DNA from: UBA1361 sp041656375
Lineage (GTDB): Bacteria > Bacillota_I > Bacilli_A > RFN20 > CAG-826
NCBI GenBank assembly: GCA_964410505.1
Contig: CAYPGR010000001.1
Coordinates: 62,001 to 126,000 of the forward strand
DNA: 64,000 nucleotides
Direction of reading: 5' to 3'
Part shown: piece by piece, positions 35,028-43,676 of the stretch
Layout: every line of letters starts with the position of its first letter
Position numbering within the stretch: position 1 is the stretch's first letter
Notes under the pieces: generated by a model
Database searches by the model: none
Seen by the model: the letters and a program-made list of their open reading frames with translations, nothing else
What the model was told of the DNA's origin: nothing
Made by a program: the position numbers and the translations under genes

Positions 35028-35756
35028 ATGCTTAATAAAAAACACCCTATTTTTTCGGTCGCACTCGCGCACCGTGGTCTTCACGACGACCAAACTGATG
35101 AAAATTCTATCCCCGCCTTTGAAAAGGCCATTGAAAAAGGTTACGGCATTGAACTCGATGTTCATATTACAAAAGATAATAAAATTATCGTTATGCATGA
35201 TAAATCGACCTTGCGAACAACCGGTGTTGATTTACTTATAAGTGATGTGACACTCAAAGATCTTGAAGCCCTTTCGCTAAACTTGACCCATTCAAAAATC
35301 CCACTACTCACCGATGTCCTTGACCTTATCAACGGACGGGTACCCTTACTCATCGAATTGAAAGCGGAAAATGAAGTACCTTTAAATTTAGTGCCTGAAG
35401 TTTTAAAGATCGTCGCCAGTTATCCATATCAAGAAAGCGTTGCGTTGCAATCCTTTAATCCTTATGTCGTCAAAGACCTGAGGAAGGCAAATACAGGGAT
35501 GCCAGTAGGGCAATTATTAAGCGATAATCTAGCAGGCCAATCAAAATTTGTTCATTTCATGTACCGCTCACTTTTAATTCTTAAAATATCTAAGCCCGAT
35601 TTCTTTAATTATGAGATAAAATTTATACATAAAAGAAAAATTCAACGGAAAAGACGATCTTTACCACTTCTGACGTGGACGATTGATAATCCTGATAAAT
35701 TAGCAAAAGCTAGTACGCTCGCCGATAACATTATTTTTGAAAAAATAAGATTATAA
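35028..35756 (+). CDS. Glycerophosphodiester phosphodiesterase
   Basis: The 242-residue protein is a GDPD-family enzyme that cleaves glycerophosphodiesters to glycerol 3-phosphate and an alcohol. The catalytic and metal-binding motif is LAHRGLHDDQTDENS (His at residue 16), followed by GIELDVHITKDNKIIVMHD near residues 41-59. There is no signal peptide, so it acts in the cytoplasm. It is first in a run with the MFS transporter 10 bases downstream. Confidence 0.92.
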   Translation: MLNKKHPIFSVALAHRGLHDDQTDENSIPAFEKAIEKGYGIELDVHITKDNKIIVMHDKSTLRTTGVDLLISDVTLKDLEALSLNLTHSKIPLLTDVLDLINGRVPLLIELKAENEVPLNLVPEVLKIVASYPYQESVALQSFNPYVVKDLRKANTGMPVGQLLSDNLAGQSKFVHFMYRSLLILKISKPDFFNYEIKFIHKRKIQRKRRSLPLLTWTIDNPDKLAKASTLADNIIFEKIRL

Positions 35757-35766
35757 AGGAGTATTT

Positions 35767-37290
35767 ATGAATCTGAAGTTTAATCAAAAGCGAACCTATC
35801 TTGTTGGTTTTGCTTTCATGTCCATCATGTTATTTTGGACAGTCTACGATCTTCTGATTGCCAAGATGTTAGTGGATAACTTTGGTCTTGGCCAAACCGC
35901 TTCCGGTTTTGTGATGGCGCTAGATAATATCTTAGCGTTATTCTTATTACCCCTCTTTGGGAAAATAAGTGACAAAACACGGACGAAATATGGGAAACGC
36001 ACGCCGTTTATTATCATCGGTACGCTCATTGCGGCAATTTTATTTGTTGGGGTGGCATTTTTTGATTTAGCCCAACAACTCGCAGTGACCAAATTTGGAT
36101 ATAGCGAGATTCTCTTTGATGAAATAAACAACGTGTTCTACTATACAAAAGATGGAAACTTGGTAACGGGAACCCTGGAGGTTACAGGTAACCTTGTTAA
36201 CATCCCTAATATTGTAAAATCCTATGTCGCTGAACATCGCGCTGCCAATATATTTTCCGATATTACGATGGAAAGTCCCGGCTTACTAATTGGCTTCATC
36301 GTTGTCTTATTCTTCGTTCTCGTGGCGATGGGTATCTATCGGAGTCCAGCCGTCAGCTTAATGCCTGATGTCACCCCAAAACCATTACGTAGTAAAGCCA
36401 ATGCCGTGATCAACCTTCTTGGAACAGTCGGTGGCGGTGTTTCATATTTATTAGTGGCCCTTCTTGCATCGGGCCCAGTCTTTGATAAAACTGGTTATGT
36501 CACTATCTTTGCCCTAACCGGGGTATTCATGATTGCTATTATTGCCGTCTTCTTCTTCACCGTCAAAGAAAATAAATGGTCGGAAGAAATGCTAAGCATT
36601 ACGAAAGAATACAACCTCGACTCCCTTCAAATTGATGAGGAAGGGGTCGATATTAAACAATATACGGCAGATGAAAAGATGCCGAAAGATGTGCGTCGGT
36701 CATTTATTCTTATCTTAGCCGCTGTGGTCTTATGGTTTATGGGTTATAACGCTGCAACAAGTAAATTCTCCGTTTATGCCTTTAACCACTTAGGTCTTCA
36801 ATCCTTTAGCTTGCCGCCACTCGTCGGCACCGTCGCTGCGGCCATATCCTTTATTCCGATTGGTCTACTCTCACAAAAAGTCGGTCGTCGGCGTATGATT
36901 TTAGTCGGTATTGTCTTCTTAACACTCGCCATGGTTGGTGCCATCTTTATTACGGCAGAGACCCAATTCTTAATGTATGTCATTATGGGCCTTGTCGGGA
37001 TTAGCTGGGCAACGATCAATGTCAATAGTTACCCAATGGTTGTTGAGATGTCTAAGCACGGAAATATTGGTGTTTATACTGGTTACTATTACACGGCGAG
37101 CATGGGCGCTATGATCGTGACTCCGATCCTATCTGGTGCCTTAATGGATATTACGAAATACTATCCATCACTCTTCATTTATAGCGCAATCTTTATGGGA
37201 CTTGCTTTCATTCCAATGTTCTTTGTCAAACATGGTGAACCGGTCCATACTGAAGCAATCGCTGAACATGATGTTACGGCTGCGGAATAA
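35767..37290 (+). CDS. MFS transporter, SLC45/sugar transporter-like
   Basis: The 507-residue protein has about 12 membrane spans, with an MFS loop motif LFGKISDKTRTKYGKRTPF (residues 60-78) and a repeated motif QKVGRRRMILVG in the second half. A large insert of about 75 residues follows the third or fourth span. The layout resembles SLC45-type sugar/proton symporters. The substrate is unknown. It lies between a GDPD gene and a HAD phosphatase gene, suggesting uptake of a phosphodiester- or sugar-derived nutrient. Confidence 0.8.
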   Translation: MNLKFNQKRTYLVGFAFMSIMLFWTVYDLLIAKMLVDNFGLGQTASGFVMALDNILALFLLPLFGKISDKTRTKYGKRTPFIIIGTLIAAILFVGVAFFDLAQQLAVTKFGYSEILFDEINNVFYYTKDGNLVTGTLEVTGNLVNIPNIVKSYVAEHRAANIFSDITMESPGLLIGFIVVLFFVLVAMGIYRSPAVSLMPDVTPKPLRSKANAVINLLGTVGGGVSYLLVALLASGPVFDKTGYVTIFALTGVFMIAIIAVFFFTVKENKWSEEMLSITKEYNLDSLQIDEEGVDIKQYTADEKMPKDVRRSFILILAAVVLWFMGYNAATSKFSVYAFNHLGLQSFSLPPLVGTVAAAISFIPIGLLSQKVGRRRMILVGIVFLTLAMVGAIFITAETQFLMYVIMGLVGISWATINVNSYPMVVEMSKHGNIGVYTGYYYTASMGAMIVTPILSGALMDITKYYPSLFIYSAIFMGLAFIPMFFVKHGEPVHTEAIAEHDVTAAE

Positions 37291-37292
37291 AC

Positions 37293-38078
37293 ATGGCCAT
37301 CTCGTTTAATCATTCAAAAAAGCTCTTTCTGCTTGATCAAGACGGTACACTTTATAAGGGAAGAAATCTCTTCCCTTTTACACTTTCCTTCTTAAATAAG
37401 ATTAGGGAGAGTGGGGCAGCTTACTTATTTATCACGAATAATTCATCAAAGACAATCGCGGAATACGTCACCAAAATGAAGCAATTTGGAATATCCGCTA
37501 CAAGTGATGAATTTTATACCTCGACAAGCGCTACGATTGATTATTTACATAAACATCACTCACACGAGAATGTGTATCTCGTGGCCACTCCGGCTGTCAT
37601 CGATGAATTTAAACAAGCGGGTATCAACGTCCCTGTTAATCCGAAGGAAGCAACAGTAGTCGTTCTTACATATGACACAACCCTTGATTATAAGAAACTC
37701 ACAACCCTTTGTGAATTAGTCAAAGATCCAAAGGTCACGTATTTAGCGACGAATCCTGATCTTGTGTGCCCGACGGAGGATGGTTATCTACCCGATTGTG
37801 GAAGCTTTGCGATTATGGTTTTTAATGCAACCGGTCGCAATCCGCTTTATTTAGGAAAGCCGCGTGCGCTATTTGTTGAAACTATTTTAGAACGTTTTGG
37901 CCTTAAGCGAGATGACGTTGTCGTCATTGGTGACCGTCTTTATACTGACATTGCCTTAGGTGCCAACGCCCTCGTTGATACAGTTCTTGTATTATCTGGT
38001 GAAGCGACGAAAGATGACTTAAAGACCTCATCCTTTACCCCGACCTACGTGGTCAAAGATGTCAGCCAAATCATATAA
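37293..38078 (+). CDS. HAD-IIA family phosphatase (NagD-like)
   Basis: The 261-residue protein is a HAD hydrolase of subclass IIA. It has motif I LLDQDGTLYKG (nucleophile Asp at residue 14), motif II FITNNSS near 47, a C2-type cap domain and motif IV VIGDRLYTDIALGANA near 210. Members dephosphorylate small sugar phosphates or p-nitrophenyl phosphate. It starts two bases after the MFS gene and is followed by a strong terminator. Confidence 0.9.
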   Translation: MAISFNHSKKLFLLDQDGTLYKGRNLFPFTLSFLNKIRESGAAYLFITNNSSKTIAEYVTKMKQFGISATSDEFYTSTSATIDYLHKHHSHENVYLVATPAVIDEFKQAGINVPVNPKEATVVVLTYDTTLDYKKLTTLCELVKDPKVTYLATNPDLVCPTEDGYLPDCGSFAIMVFNATGRNPLYLGKPRALFVETILERFGLKRDDVVVIGDRLYTDIALGANALVDTVLVLSGEATKDDLKTSSFTPTYVVKDVSQII

Positions 38079-38094
38079 TCACAATTGATAGACC

Positions 38095-38118
38095 AAAAAG
38101 GGGCACACGCCCCTTTTT
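38095..38118 (+). terminator. Intrinsic terminator between the HAD gene and the mevalonate operon
   Basis: AAAAAGGGGC (38095-38104) pairs with GCCCCTTTTT (38109-38118) around an ACAC loop. The stem is symmetrical and could act in both directions. It separates the GDPD-MFS-HAD unit from the mevalonate operon. Confidence 0.9.
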
Positions 38119-38147
38119 ATGTAATACATACTTGCACTATTAATTAA

Positions 38148-38156
38148 TGTTATAAT
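38148..38156 (+). promoter_or_regulatory. Extended -10 promoter of the mevalonate operon
   Basis: TGTTATAAT matches the extended -10 consensus (TGn plus TATAAT) perfectly. No -35 box at 17 bases is evident. A leader of about 18 bases with a GAGGT ribosome binding site leads to the ATG at 38181. Confidence 0.72.
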
Positions 38157-38180
38157 AGTCTTTCGAGCGAGGTAAAAGCT

Positions 38181-38471
38181 ATGAAAAAGAAGAAAACGAT
38201 GGTGAGTTTGTGGGGTGATCATATAGTCATCTCTTCACTCTTTATTGGTTTAGCCATTAGTTTATTACTTGTGGCCATCACATTTGTGGTGATTGAACTA
38301 CTTGCCCATCAATATCCAGCCATTGCGAGTAATAAGAAAGACTTAATTTACGGATTCGGTACGCTTGCCGTACTGGTCGCGTTTATTATTAATAATATGT
38401 GGATTAAACCACAACGCACGATTCTTACGAGATCTGATCAAGATACTCCCGAAAGTGAGGACCCAAAATAA
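38181..38471 (+). CDS. Small two-span membrane protein, partner of the TctA-like permease
   Basis: The 96-residue protein has a basic N-terminus (MKKKKTM), two membrane spans (near residues 17-42 and 57-72) and an acidic C-terminal tail. It shares one base with the start of the TctA-like gene (TAATG). In tripartite tricarboxylate transporters TctA is paired with a small membrane subunit TctB, which has four spans, so this could be a reduced functional equivalent. There is no sequence proof of homology. It is the first gene of the mevalonate operon. Confidence 0.7.
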   Translation: MKKKKTMVSLWGDHIVISSLFIGLAISLLLVAITFVVIELLAHQYPAIASNKKDLIYGFGTLAVLVAFIINNMWIKPQRTILTRSDQDTPESEDPK

Positions 38472-39877
38472 TGACTATCACATTATCCTTACTTCTTCAA
38501 ATGGGCGGAATTGCCCTTTTGATGACCGTCTTATATGTCATCATCGGGATTATCCCTGGTACTGATGAGACGTCTGTCCTTGTGCCAATGACCGTTATTC
38601 TCGTGTCGTTAAAACTGAATCCGCTTTTAATTATGTCGGCCTTCATTGCCGCCGTTGTCACTTTAAATATCACGGACTCTATTCCAACGGCAATCACATC
38701 AATCCCTGGTGGTGTGATGTCCACGCCTTTAGTCGGACCAAGTCAAACCTTAAAAAAACATGGCTATACATCCTATAGCGTGCAATGGATGATGCTCGGT
38801 TCATTAATTGGCGTCTTGGTAAGTTTACCCATCGCCCTTGCATTTTGGGGTTTATTTGAATTTATATCTGTTCAAACCGGTTTACAAATTAGTAATTTCA
38901 TCAAAAGTTACAATGAATATATCTTCCTTGGTGGGGCCGTCTTGATGAGTCTTACAAGTAAGAAAAAGCTAGTTGGTTTATTAACGATTATTCCTTTTGG
39001 TTTCGCCACGGCCTTTTTAAGAAATCCTAATTTAGTCATTAATAACACCCTTTTAAATGTTTTAATGGATGGTCACAAGTTATCGATGACGCCTTTCTTT
39101 TTAAGTATCACCACTGGACCCCTTGTCTATGGTCTCTTTGAACTTCTTTTCCCCTCTGTTTTCCAAAAACAACAAGTCGAGGGCAAGAAAGTTGTCTTAT
39201 TAGAACAAGATGTTAAACGAGTAAAAACGGGCACCAAGAAAGTGGTCAAGAAAACCGCAATTGCGAGTGCTTTAGGCAGTCTATTATTCTTCCTTTCACC
39301 TGTTGGTGTCACCATGATGCTTGGCGAATTCGCAACGCGAGACGAAAAAGATGAAGTCCAAGAAGCACTTCAAGGTGTGGCCGTTGTCAATGGTCTCTCA
39401 AGTGCCACCTATCTCGCGGGGATTTTAATTTCGCTCTTTGTGTTTGCTTTCCCGATTTCACCAGCGGCCCTTGGTCCTGGTTCAATTATCTTCAATAGTG
39501 GGGCAAATGGTCTTGATGGCACGTTTATTAAATTTGGTAATTCAGGGTTAACACTTCCAAAAGGTCAATTATTAGTCGCAATTCTCATTGGCCTTGTTAT
39601 CGGGGTCAGCATCTCGGTCTGGTTAGGTATGAAATATTCTAGAAAAATGACGGAAATTGTCTTTAAATATATTTCGCAAGAAACCGTCCTTATTTTCCTT
39701 TTCTCAATTATTGCCCTTCTTTCCTTTGCGGAAGCTGGGGTTTATGGACTAATCATAGTCCTTGCGGTTGGTCTTTTTAGTGGTTGGTTAAATCGTAAAG
39801 GTGCGGGTTATGGGGTCCAATTCATGGCCTTGTATGCCGGTAACCTCTTTATTACCCTCTTGAAGATGGTCTTTTAG
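38471..39877 (+). CDS. TctA-like permease (tripartite tricarboxylate transporter family)
   Basis: The 468-residue protein has about 11 to 12 membrane spans and resembles the TctA/DUF112 permease family. The conserved GxxPG motif appears as IIGIIPGTDETS near residue 25, and the second signature reads TDSIPTAITSIPGG near residue 68. These differ from the canonical TctA text, so it is a divergent member. TctA proteins move carboxylates, usually with a periplasmic binding protein TctC, which is not encoded here. It lies 9 bases before mevalonate kinase, suggesting a substrate linked to that pathway. Confidence 0.72.
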   Translation: MTITLSLLLQMGGIALLMTVLYVIIGIIPGTDETSVLVPMTVILVSLKLNPLLIMSAFIAAVVTLNITDSIPTAITSIPGGVMSTPLVGPSQTLKKHGYTSYSVQWMMLGSLIGVLVSLPIALAFWGLFEFISVQTGLQISNFIKSYNEYIFLGGAVLMSLTSKKKLVGLLTIIPFGFATAFLRNPNLVINNTLLNVLMDGHKLSMTPFFLSITTGPLVYGLFELLFPSVFQKQQVEGKKVVLLEQDVKRVKTGTKKVVKKTAIASALGSLLFFLSPVGVTMMLGEFATRDEKDEVQEALQGVAVVNGLSSATYLAGILISLFVFAFPISPAALGPGSIIFNSGANGLDGTFIKFGNSGLTLPKGQLLVAILIGLVIGVSISVWLGMKYSRKMTEIVFKYISQETVLIFLFSIIALLSFAEAGVYGLIIVLAVGLFSGWLNRKGAGYGVQFMALYAGNLFITLLKMVF

Positions 39878-39886
39878 GAAATACTT

Positions 39887-40777
39887 ATGGATGGATACGG
39901 ATTAGCCAAGATTATTTTAATCGGGGAACATAGTGTCGTCTATGGACACCCTGCAATTGCAATTCCATTTTACGCTTTGCGAAGTGAAGTTATTTTAACG
40001 CCTCATGACCATTATGCTTTTGAGACCAAATATTATAACGGTCCAGTTACGGGAGCAAGCGAGGAACTCCGCGGGTTAAAAGCCCTCGTTGAAAAAATGG
40101 TTGAACTTTATACTTCCGTGACGCCGGTGACGATAGCAATCCGCTCTAATTTACCAGAAAAAAGCGGGCTTGGATCAAGTGCCAGTGTCGCAAAAGCCGT
40201 AATTGATGCTTTTAATCACCATTTCCATTTGGGGTTATCAAAAGATGATTACTTCACCTTACTTAAAATATCTGAAAATATTTATCACCAAAAGGCAAGT
40301 GGAATTGATGCCTCTACGATTGTGTATGAAAAGCCAATTGTTTATCAAAACCCACATATGACACCAATTAAAATCAACATGGATGGCTATCTCGTCGCCT
40401 TTTATTCAAACACAAATAGTGCGACTCGTGATGCCGTTATTCATGTGAGTAATCACCCCCACCGTGATATCCACATTAATGGGCTCGGCGCGATTACGGC
40501 AAATGCCAAATGGGCGCTTGAACACAATGACATCGAACTTTTAGGGGCCATGTTTAATGCTAGCCATAGCCATTTAAAAGCGCTCGGCATTTCGACACCT
40601 GCCCTTGAAGACTTAAGAGATCAAATTCATTACACTGGCGCAGTGGGCGTTAAAATTACAGGCGGCGGTATGGGCGGATGCCTAATCGCACTCTATCGAG
40701 ATGAGAAAACCGCGCTGAATGCACGGCTTACCCTTGAAAAATACCCATCTTGGGTGATAAACTTAAGGGAAGTATGA
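39887..40777 (+). CDS. mvk: Mevalonate kinase
   Basis: Mevalonate kinase phosphorylates mevalonate to 5-phosphomevalonate with ATP. The 296-residue GHMP kinase has the substrate motif KIILIGEHSVVYGHPAIA (residues 8-25), the ATP-binding motif GLGSSAS (94-100) and the C-terminal motif KITGGGMGGCLIA near residue 260. It ends in TGA, which confirms that TGA is a stop codon here. It is the first enzyme gene of the lower mevalonate pathway operon. Confidence 0.95.
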   Translation: MDGYGLAKIILIGEHSVVYGHPAIAIPFYALRSEVILTPHDHYAFETKYYNGPVTGASEELRGLKALVEKMVELYTSVTPVTIAIRSNLPEKSGLGSSASVAKAVIDAFNHHFHLGLSKDDYFTLLKISENIYHQKASGIDASTIVYEKPIVYQNPHMTPIKINMDGYLVAFYSNTNSATRDAVIHVSNHPHRDIHINGLGAITANAKWALEHNDIELLGAMFNASHSHLKALGISTPALEDLRDQIHYTGAVGVKITGGGMGGCLIALYRDEKTALNARLTLEKYPSWVINLREV

Positions 40778-41730
40778 TGAACTATAAACGCGCTAATATT
40801 AATATTGCACTTCTAAAATACTGGGGTAAGACTGATCAAGTCATCAATCTCCCCCAACAAACAAGTATCTCGGTTACAGCTGATATTTTTTTTACCAAAA
40901 CAAACGTTACCATCGATAAAAAACTCCGTAAAGATAAAGTCATCCTTGATGATGTTGAATTAACAGGTCTTGCCTACACTCGTGTCGTGCAACACCTTAA
41001 TACCTTACGCGAAAGATTTAAACAAAAAAGTTTTTGTGTCGTCACTTCTTTTAACAATGTCTTTATTCGCGCCGGTTATGCCTCAAGCGCAAGTGCATTT
41101 GCCGCATTAACCGCTGCCTATGTGTCTGCCATTGGTGAAAAGGTCGATGAAAAGGAATTATCTCGCTTAGCCCGACTCGGCTCTGGCTCTGCCGCTCGCT
41201 CCATTCATGGCGGCTTTGTCATCTGGCATAAGGGAACCGATCATGAATCAAGCTTTGCTGAGAAATTGCCGGTTGAATGGCCAGAATTCCGGATGCTCTT
41301 TACCGTTATTGATGCAAAATCAAAACCGATTTCTAGTCGGATTGGGATGCAATTAACCGTTGAAAAAGCACCCTCATATGGCCTTTTTGTTCAAGAATGT
41401 CAAGATCTAGTGGACCCAATGATTAAAGCCCTTAAAGCGCAAGAGATTGATACGGTTGGCAAATTATCAGAACGAAGCGCCGAGTTAATGCGTAATGTGA
41501 TGCTCGAAGCGGGCATTGAATATCATGTCCCAGAAACACAAAAATTAATCCAATCAATCAAAGCAATACGATCAAAGCATCATATTCCTGTTTATTATAC
41601 ATTCGATGCTGGTCCAAACCTCATTTTACTGACATTAGCAGACCATGTGGATAAAATTATTGAACTAATACCAGGAATTAAAATTGAGGTGAGCGGTGTC
41701 GGGGGTGGCATTAGTGACACGACTGCATGA
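40774..41730 (+). CDS. mvaD: Diphosphomevalonate decarboxylase
   Basis: MvaD converts mevalonate diphosphate to isopentenyl diphosphate with ATP and loss of CO2. The GHMP kinase-fold protein has the N-terminal motif NINIALLKYWGK, the ATP loop GYASSASAFAAL near residue 105, the GSGSAARSIHGGFV segment and the catalytic Asp motif TFDAGPNLILL near residue 280. The gene starts at ATG-ATG (40774 or 40777) just after AAGGGA and overlaps the mevalonate kinase stop. Confidence 0.96.
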   Translation: MMNYKRANINIALLKYWGKTDQVINLPQQTSISVTADIFFTKTNVTIDKKLRKDKVILDDVELTGLAYTRVVQHLNTLRERFKQKSFCVVTSFNNVFIRAGYASSASAFAALTAAYVSAIGEKVDEKELSRLARLGSGSAARSIHGGFVIWHKGTDHESSFAEKLPVEWPEFRMLFTVIDAKSKPISSRIGMQLTVEKAPSYGLFVQECQDLVDPMIKALKAQEIDTVGKLSERSAELMRNVMLEAGIEYHVPETQKLIQSIKAIRSKHHIPVYYTFDAGPNLILLTLADHVDKIIELIPGIKIEVSGVGGGISDTTA

Positions 41731-42691
41731 AAAAGTACCCGGTAAGCTTTATATCATTGGTGAATATAACGTACTAAAAAGCGGTCATGGTGCCCTCATT
41801 GCCCCAGTCAACCTTTTTTTACAAGGAACCCTCATTGAAAATCATAAAACGACCATTACGGAAAATGATATTTCCCATGATTATGAGGATATCCTAATCG
41901 ACTGTCCACATCAATTAAAAAATACGGTCGCAACGATTACTTTTTTTCATGAATATTTAGCGCTCAAAAATATCGCCATCCGACCGTTCCGCTACACAAT
42001 TGAAAATAACCTCATTAGTGATGATCAAATAAAATATGGGCTTGGGTCAAGTGCGGCAAGTATTGTTTTAACTTTAAAACTTTTGAATCGACTCTATCAA
42101 ACCAATCTATCACCACTTTTCTTATTTAAGATGGCCGTCTTAATTCAAAGACGACTTGGAAATTTGAGTTCCGGCGGTGATATTGCCTGTAATATTTTTG
42201 ATGTCCCACTCTATTATGTTCGTTATGATGTTGAATGGCTCTTAAGTGAAAAAAGAACCTTTTCACTATTAGAAATGGAATGGCCTCTCCTGCAAATCAA
42301 ATTGTTAACCAAGATCCCTAATTTTATTATTGGGTGGACAAAAGAAAACTTTAAGCCTGATACCAACGGCGATATCGACCCATCATTTTTTGAGACGGCC
42401 TCGAAACTTGTCCATAATTACCTCAGCACGTATGACGCGATGTATTTGACGCAGTATCAGCAGCTACTAGAAAGCCTTTCCCTTGTCAAAAAAGGCCTCA
42501 TGACGCCTAAGCTTGAAAAACTGGTGGCGCGTGCAAAAGACCTTGATATCGCCGCTAAAATATCTGGTGCAGGTTATGGTGACTGCGGCATTGCACAAGT
42601 AAGTGATGCATCAAAAATAAAAGAATTAACACTTTTATGGGAAAATGAAGGTATTAAAGTCCTCGATATTTGGAGAAATGATAATGAGTAG
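41696..42691 (+). CDS. Phosphomevalonate kinase
   Basis: This enzyme phosphorylates 5-phosphomevalonate to mevalonate diphosphate. The 331-residue GHMP kinase has the N-terminal motif VPGKLYIIGEYNVLKSG, the ATP motif YGLGSSAASIVLTL near residue 112 and the C-terminal motif KISGAGYGDCGIA near residue 295. The start is uncertain: GTG at 41696 lies 6 bases after GAGG, while GTG at 41714 lies after GGGGGTGG. Both overlap the mvaD end. Confidence 0.92.
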   Translation: MSGVALVTRLHEKVPGKLYIIGEYNVLKSGHGALIAPVNLFLQGTLIENHKTTITENDISHDYEDILIDCPHQLKNTVATITFFHEYLALKNIAIRPFRYTIENNLISDDQIKYGLGSSAASIVLTLKLLNRLYQTNLSPLFLFKMAVLIQRRLGNLSSGGDIACNIFDVPLYYVRYDVEWLLSEKRTFSLLEMEWPLLQIKLLTKIPNFIIGWTKENFKPDTNGDIDPSFFETASKLVHNYLSTYDAMYLTQYQQLLESLSLVKKGLMTPKLEKLVARAKDLDIAAKISGAGYGDCGIAQVSDASKIKELTLLWENEGIKVLDIWRNDNE

Positions 42692-43658
42692 TAATCGCAA
42701 AGATGATCATATTCAATACGCTAAAGGTTTAGAAGCTGCGACAAACGATTTTGACCTCATCAGATTCAAACATCATAGTATTCCCTCATATAAGCTTGAC
42801 GATATTGATTTATCAACCACCATCTTAGGGAAAAAGTTTTCGCTTCCTTTTTACATTAACGCCATGACGGGCGGTAATCGCCTTGGAAATCAAATCAATC
42901 TAAAACTTGCAGCCCTCGCAAATCATTTTGGGATACCATTTTTCATTGGTTCACAAAGTCTTGCTTTTAAAGATCCTTCCGCAAAAGATGCTTATCGTCA
43001 GTTACGTCACGATTACCCCCATTTATTTATCGTCGGTAATGTCAATCCTAACTTCACAAAAGAAATGGCGCAAGAAGCAATTGATCTTGTGAAGGCAAAC
43101 GGTCTTGCCATCCACATCAATAGTATCCAAGAACTCGTGATGGGCGAAGGCGACCGCGACTTCACTGCTTGGGCCGATCATATCAAAGCCATTCTTGATC
43201 ATGTTGATGTACCCGTTATTATCAAAGAAGTGGGCTATGGCATGCATGAAGAAACTTTTAAACTCCTCTCTCAACTTGGTGCGCATTATGTTGATGTTAG
43301 TGGTGCAGGTGGGACCAGTTTTACAACCATTGAACTGCGGCGCTTAGGAAAAGAGTCCTCACCCCTCCAAGACTTTGGAATTTCAACAATCGAATCTCTT
43401 AAAATTGCCCAAAAATATAATGAACTAACCGTCTATGCTAGTGGTGGTATCATGAATCCCGCCAGCATCCTAAAGGCATACGCCTTTGGGGCCAAAGCCG
43501 TCGGGATGGCTCGTTATTTTCTTACACTAAGTGAATTGCCACTTGAAGAAATGATTACGACAGTTGAAGAAATGATCCTTGACCTAAAAAAAATCATGCT
43601 TCTTCTTAATGTCAAAAAACTAGAAGATATCTCCATCAATCATTTATATATAAAGTAA
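42684..43658 (+). CDS. fni: Type 2 isopentenyl-diphosphate delta-isomerase
   Basis: Fni interconverts IPP and DMAPP using FMN and NAD(P)H. The TIM-barrel protein (324 residues from 42684) has RKDDHIQYA at the start, the FMN-binding NAMTGGN segment, GSQSLAF, and the phosphate-binding VDVSGAGGTSF and YASGGIMNPASILKA motifs. The chosen ATG overlaps the phosphomevalonate kinase end by 8 bases; an in-frame ATG two codons earlier (42678) is possible. It completes the operon, which ends at the terminator at 43657-43676. Confidence 0.95.
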   Translation: MSSNRKDDHIQYAKGLEAATNDFDLIRFKHHSIPSYKLDDIDLSTTILGKKFSLPFYINAMTGGNRLGNQINLKLAALANHFGIPFFIGSQSLAFKDPSAKDAYRQLRHDYPHLFIVGNVNPNFTKEMAQEAIDLVKANGLAIHINSIQELVMGEGDRDFTAWADHIKAILDHVDVPVIIKEVGYGMHEETFKLLSQLGAHYVDVSGAGGTSFTTIELRRLGKESSPLQDFGISTIESLKIAQKYNELTVYASGGIMNPASILKAYAFGAKAVGMARYFLTLSELPLEEMITTVEEMILDLKKIMLLLNVKKLEDISINHLYIK

Positions 43659-43676
43659 CCTTATAAAGGTTTTTTT
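43657..43676 (+). terminator. Intrinsic terminator of the mevalonate operon
   Basis: AACCTT (43657-43662) pairs with AAGGTT (43666-43671), followed by six T. It begins at the fni stop and overlaps the 3' end of the converging GT2 gene. Confidence 0.65.

Noticed and set aside
34993..35241. Frame starting in the GDPD promoter region (82 residues)
   Set aside because: It overlaps the well-supported GDPD gene in another frame and has no protein-like features.
40775..40777. Possible use of TGA for tryptophan, as in many Mollicutes
   Set aside because: TGA ends the mevalonate kinase frame at the expected place and tryptophans are encoded by TGG, so the standard code applies.
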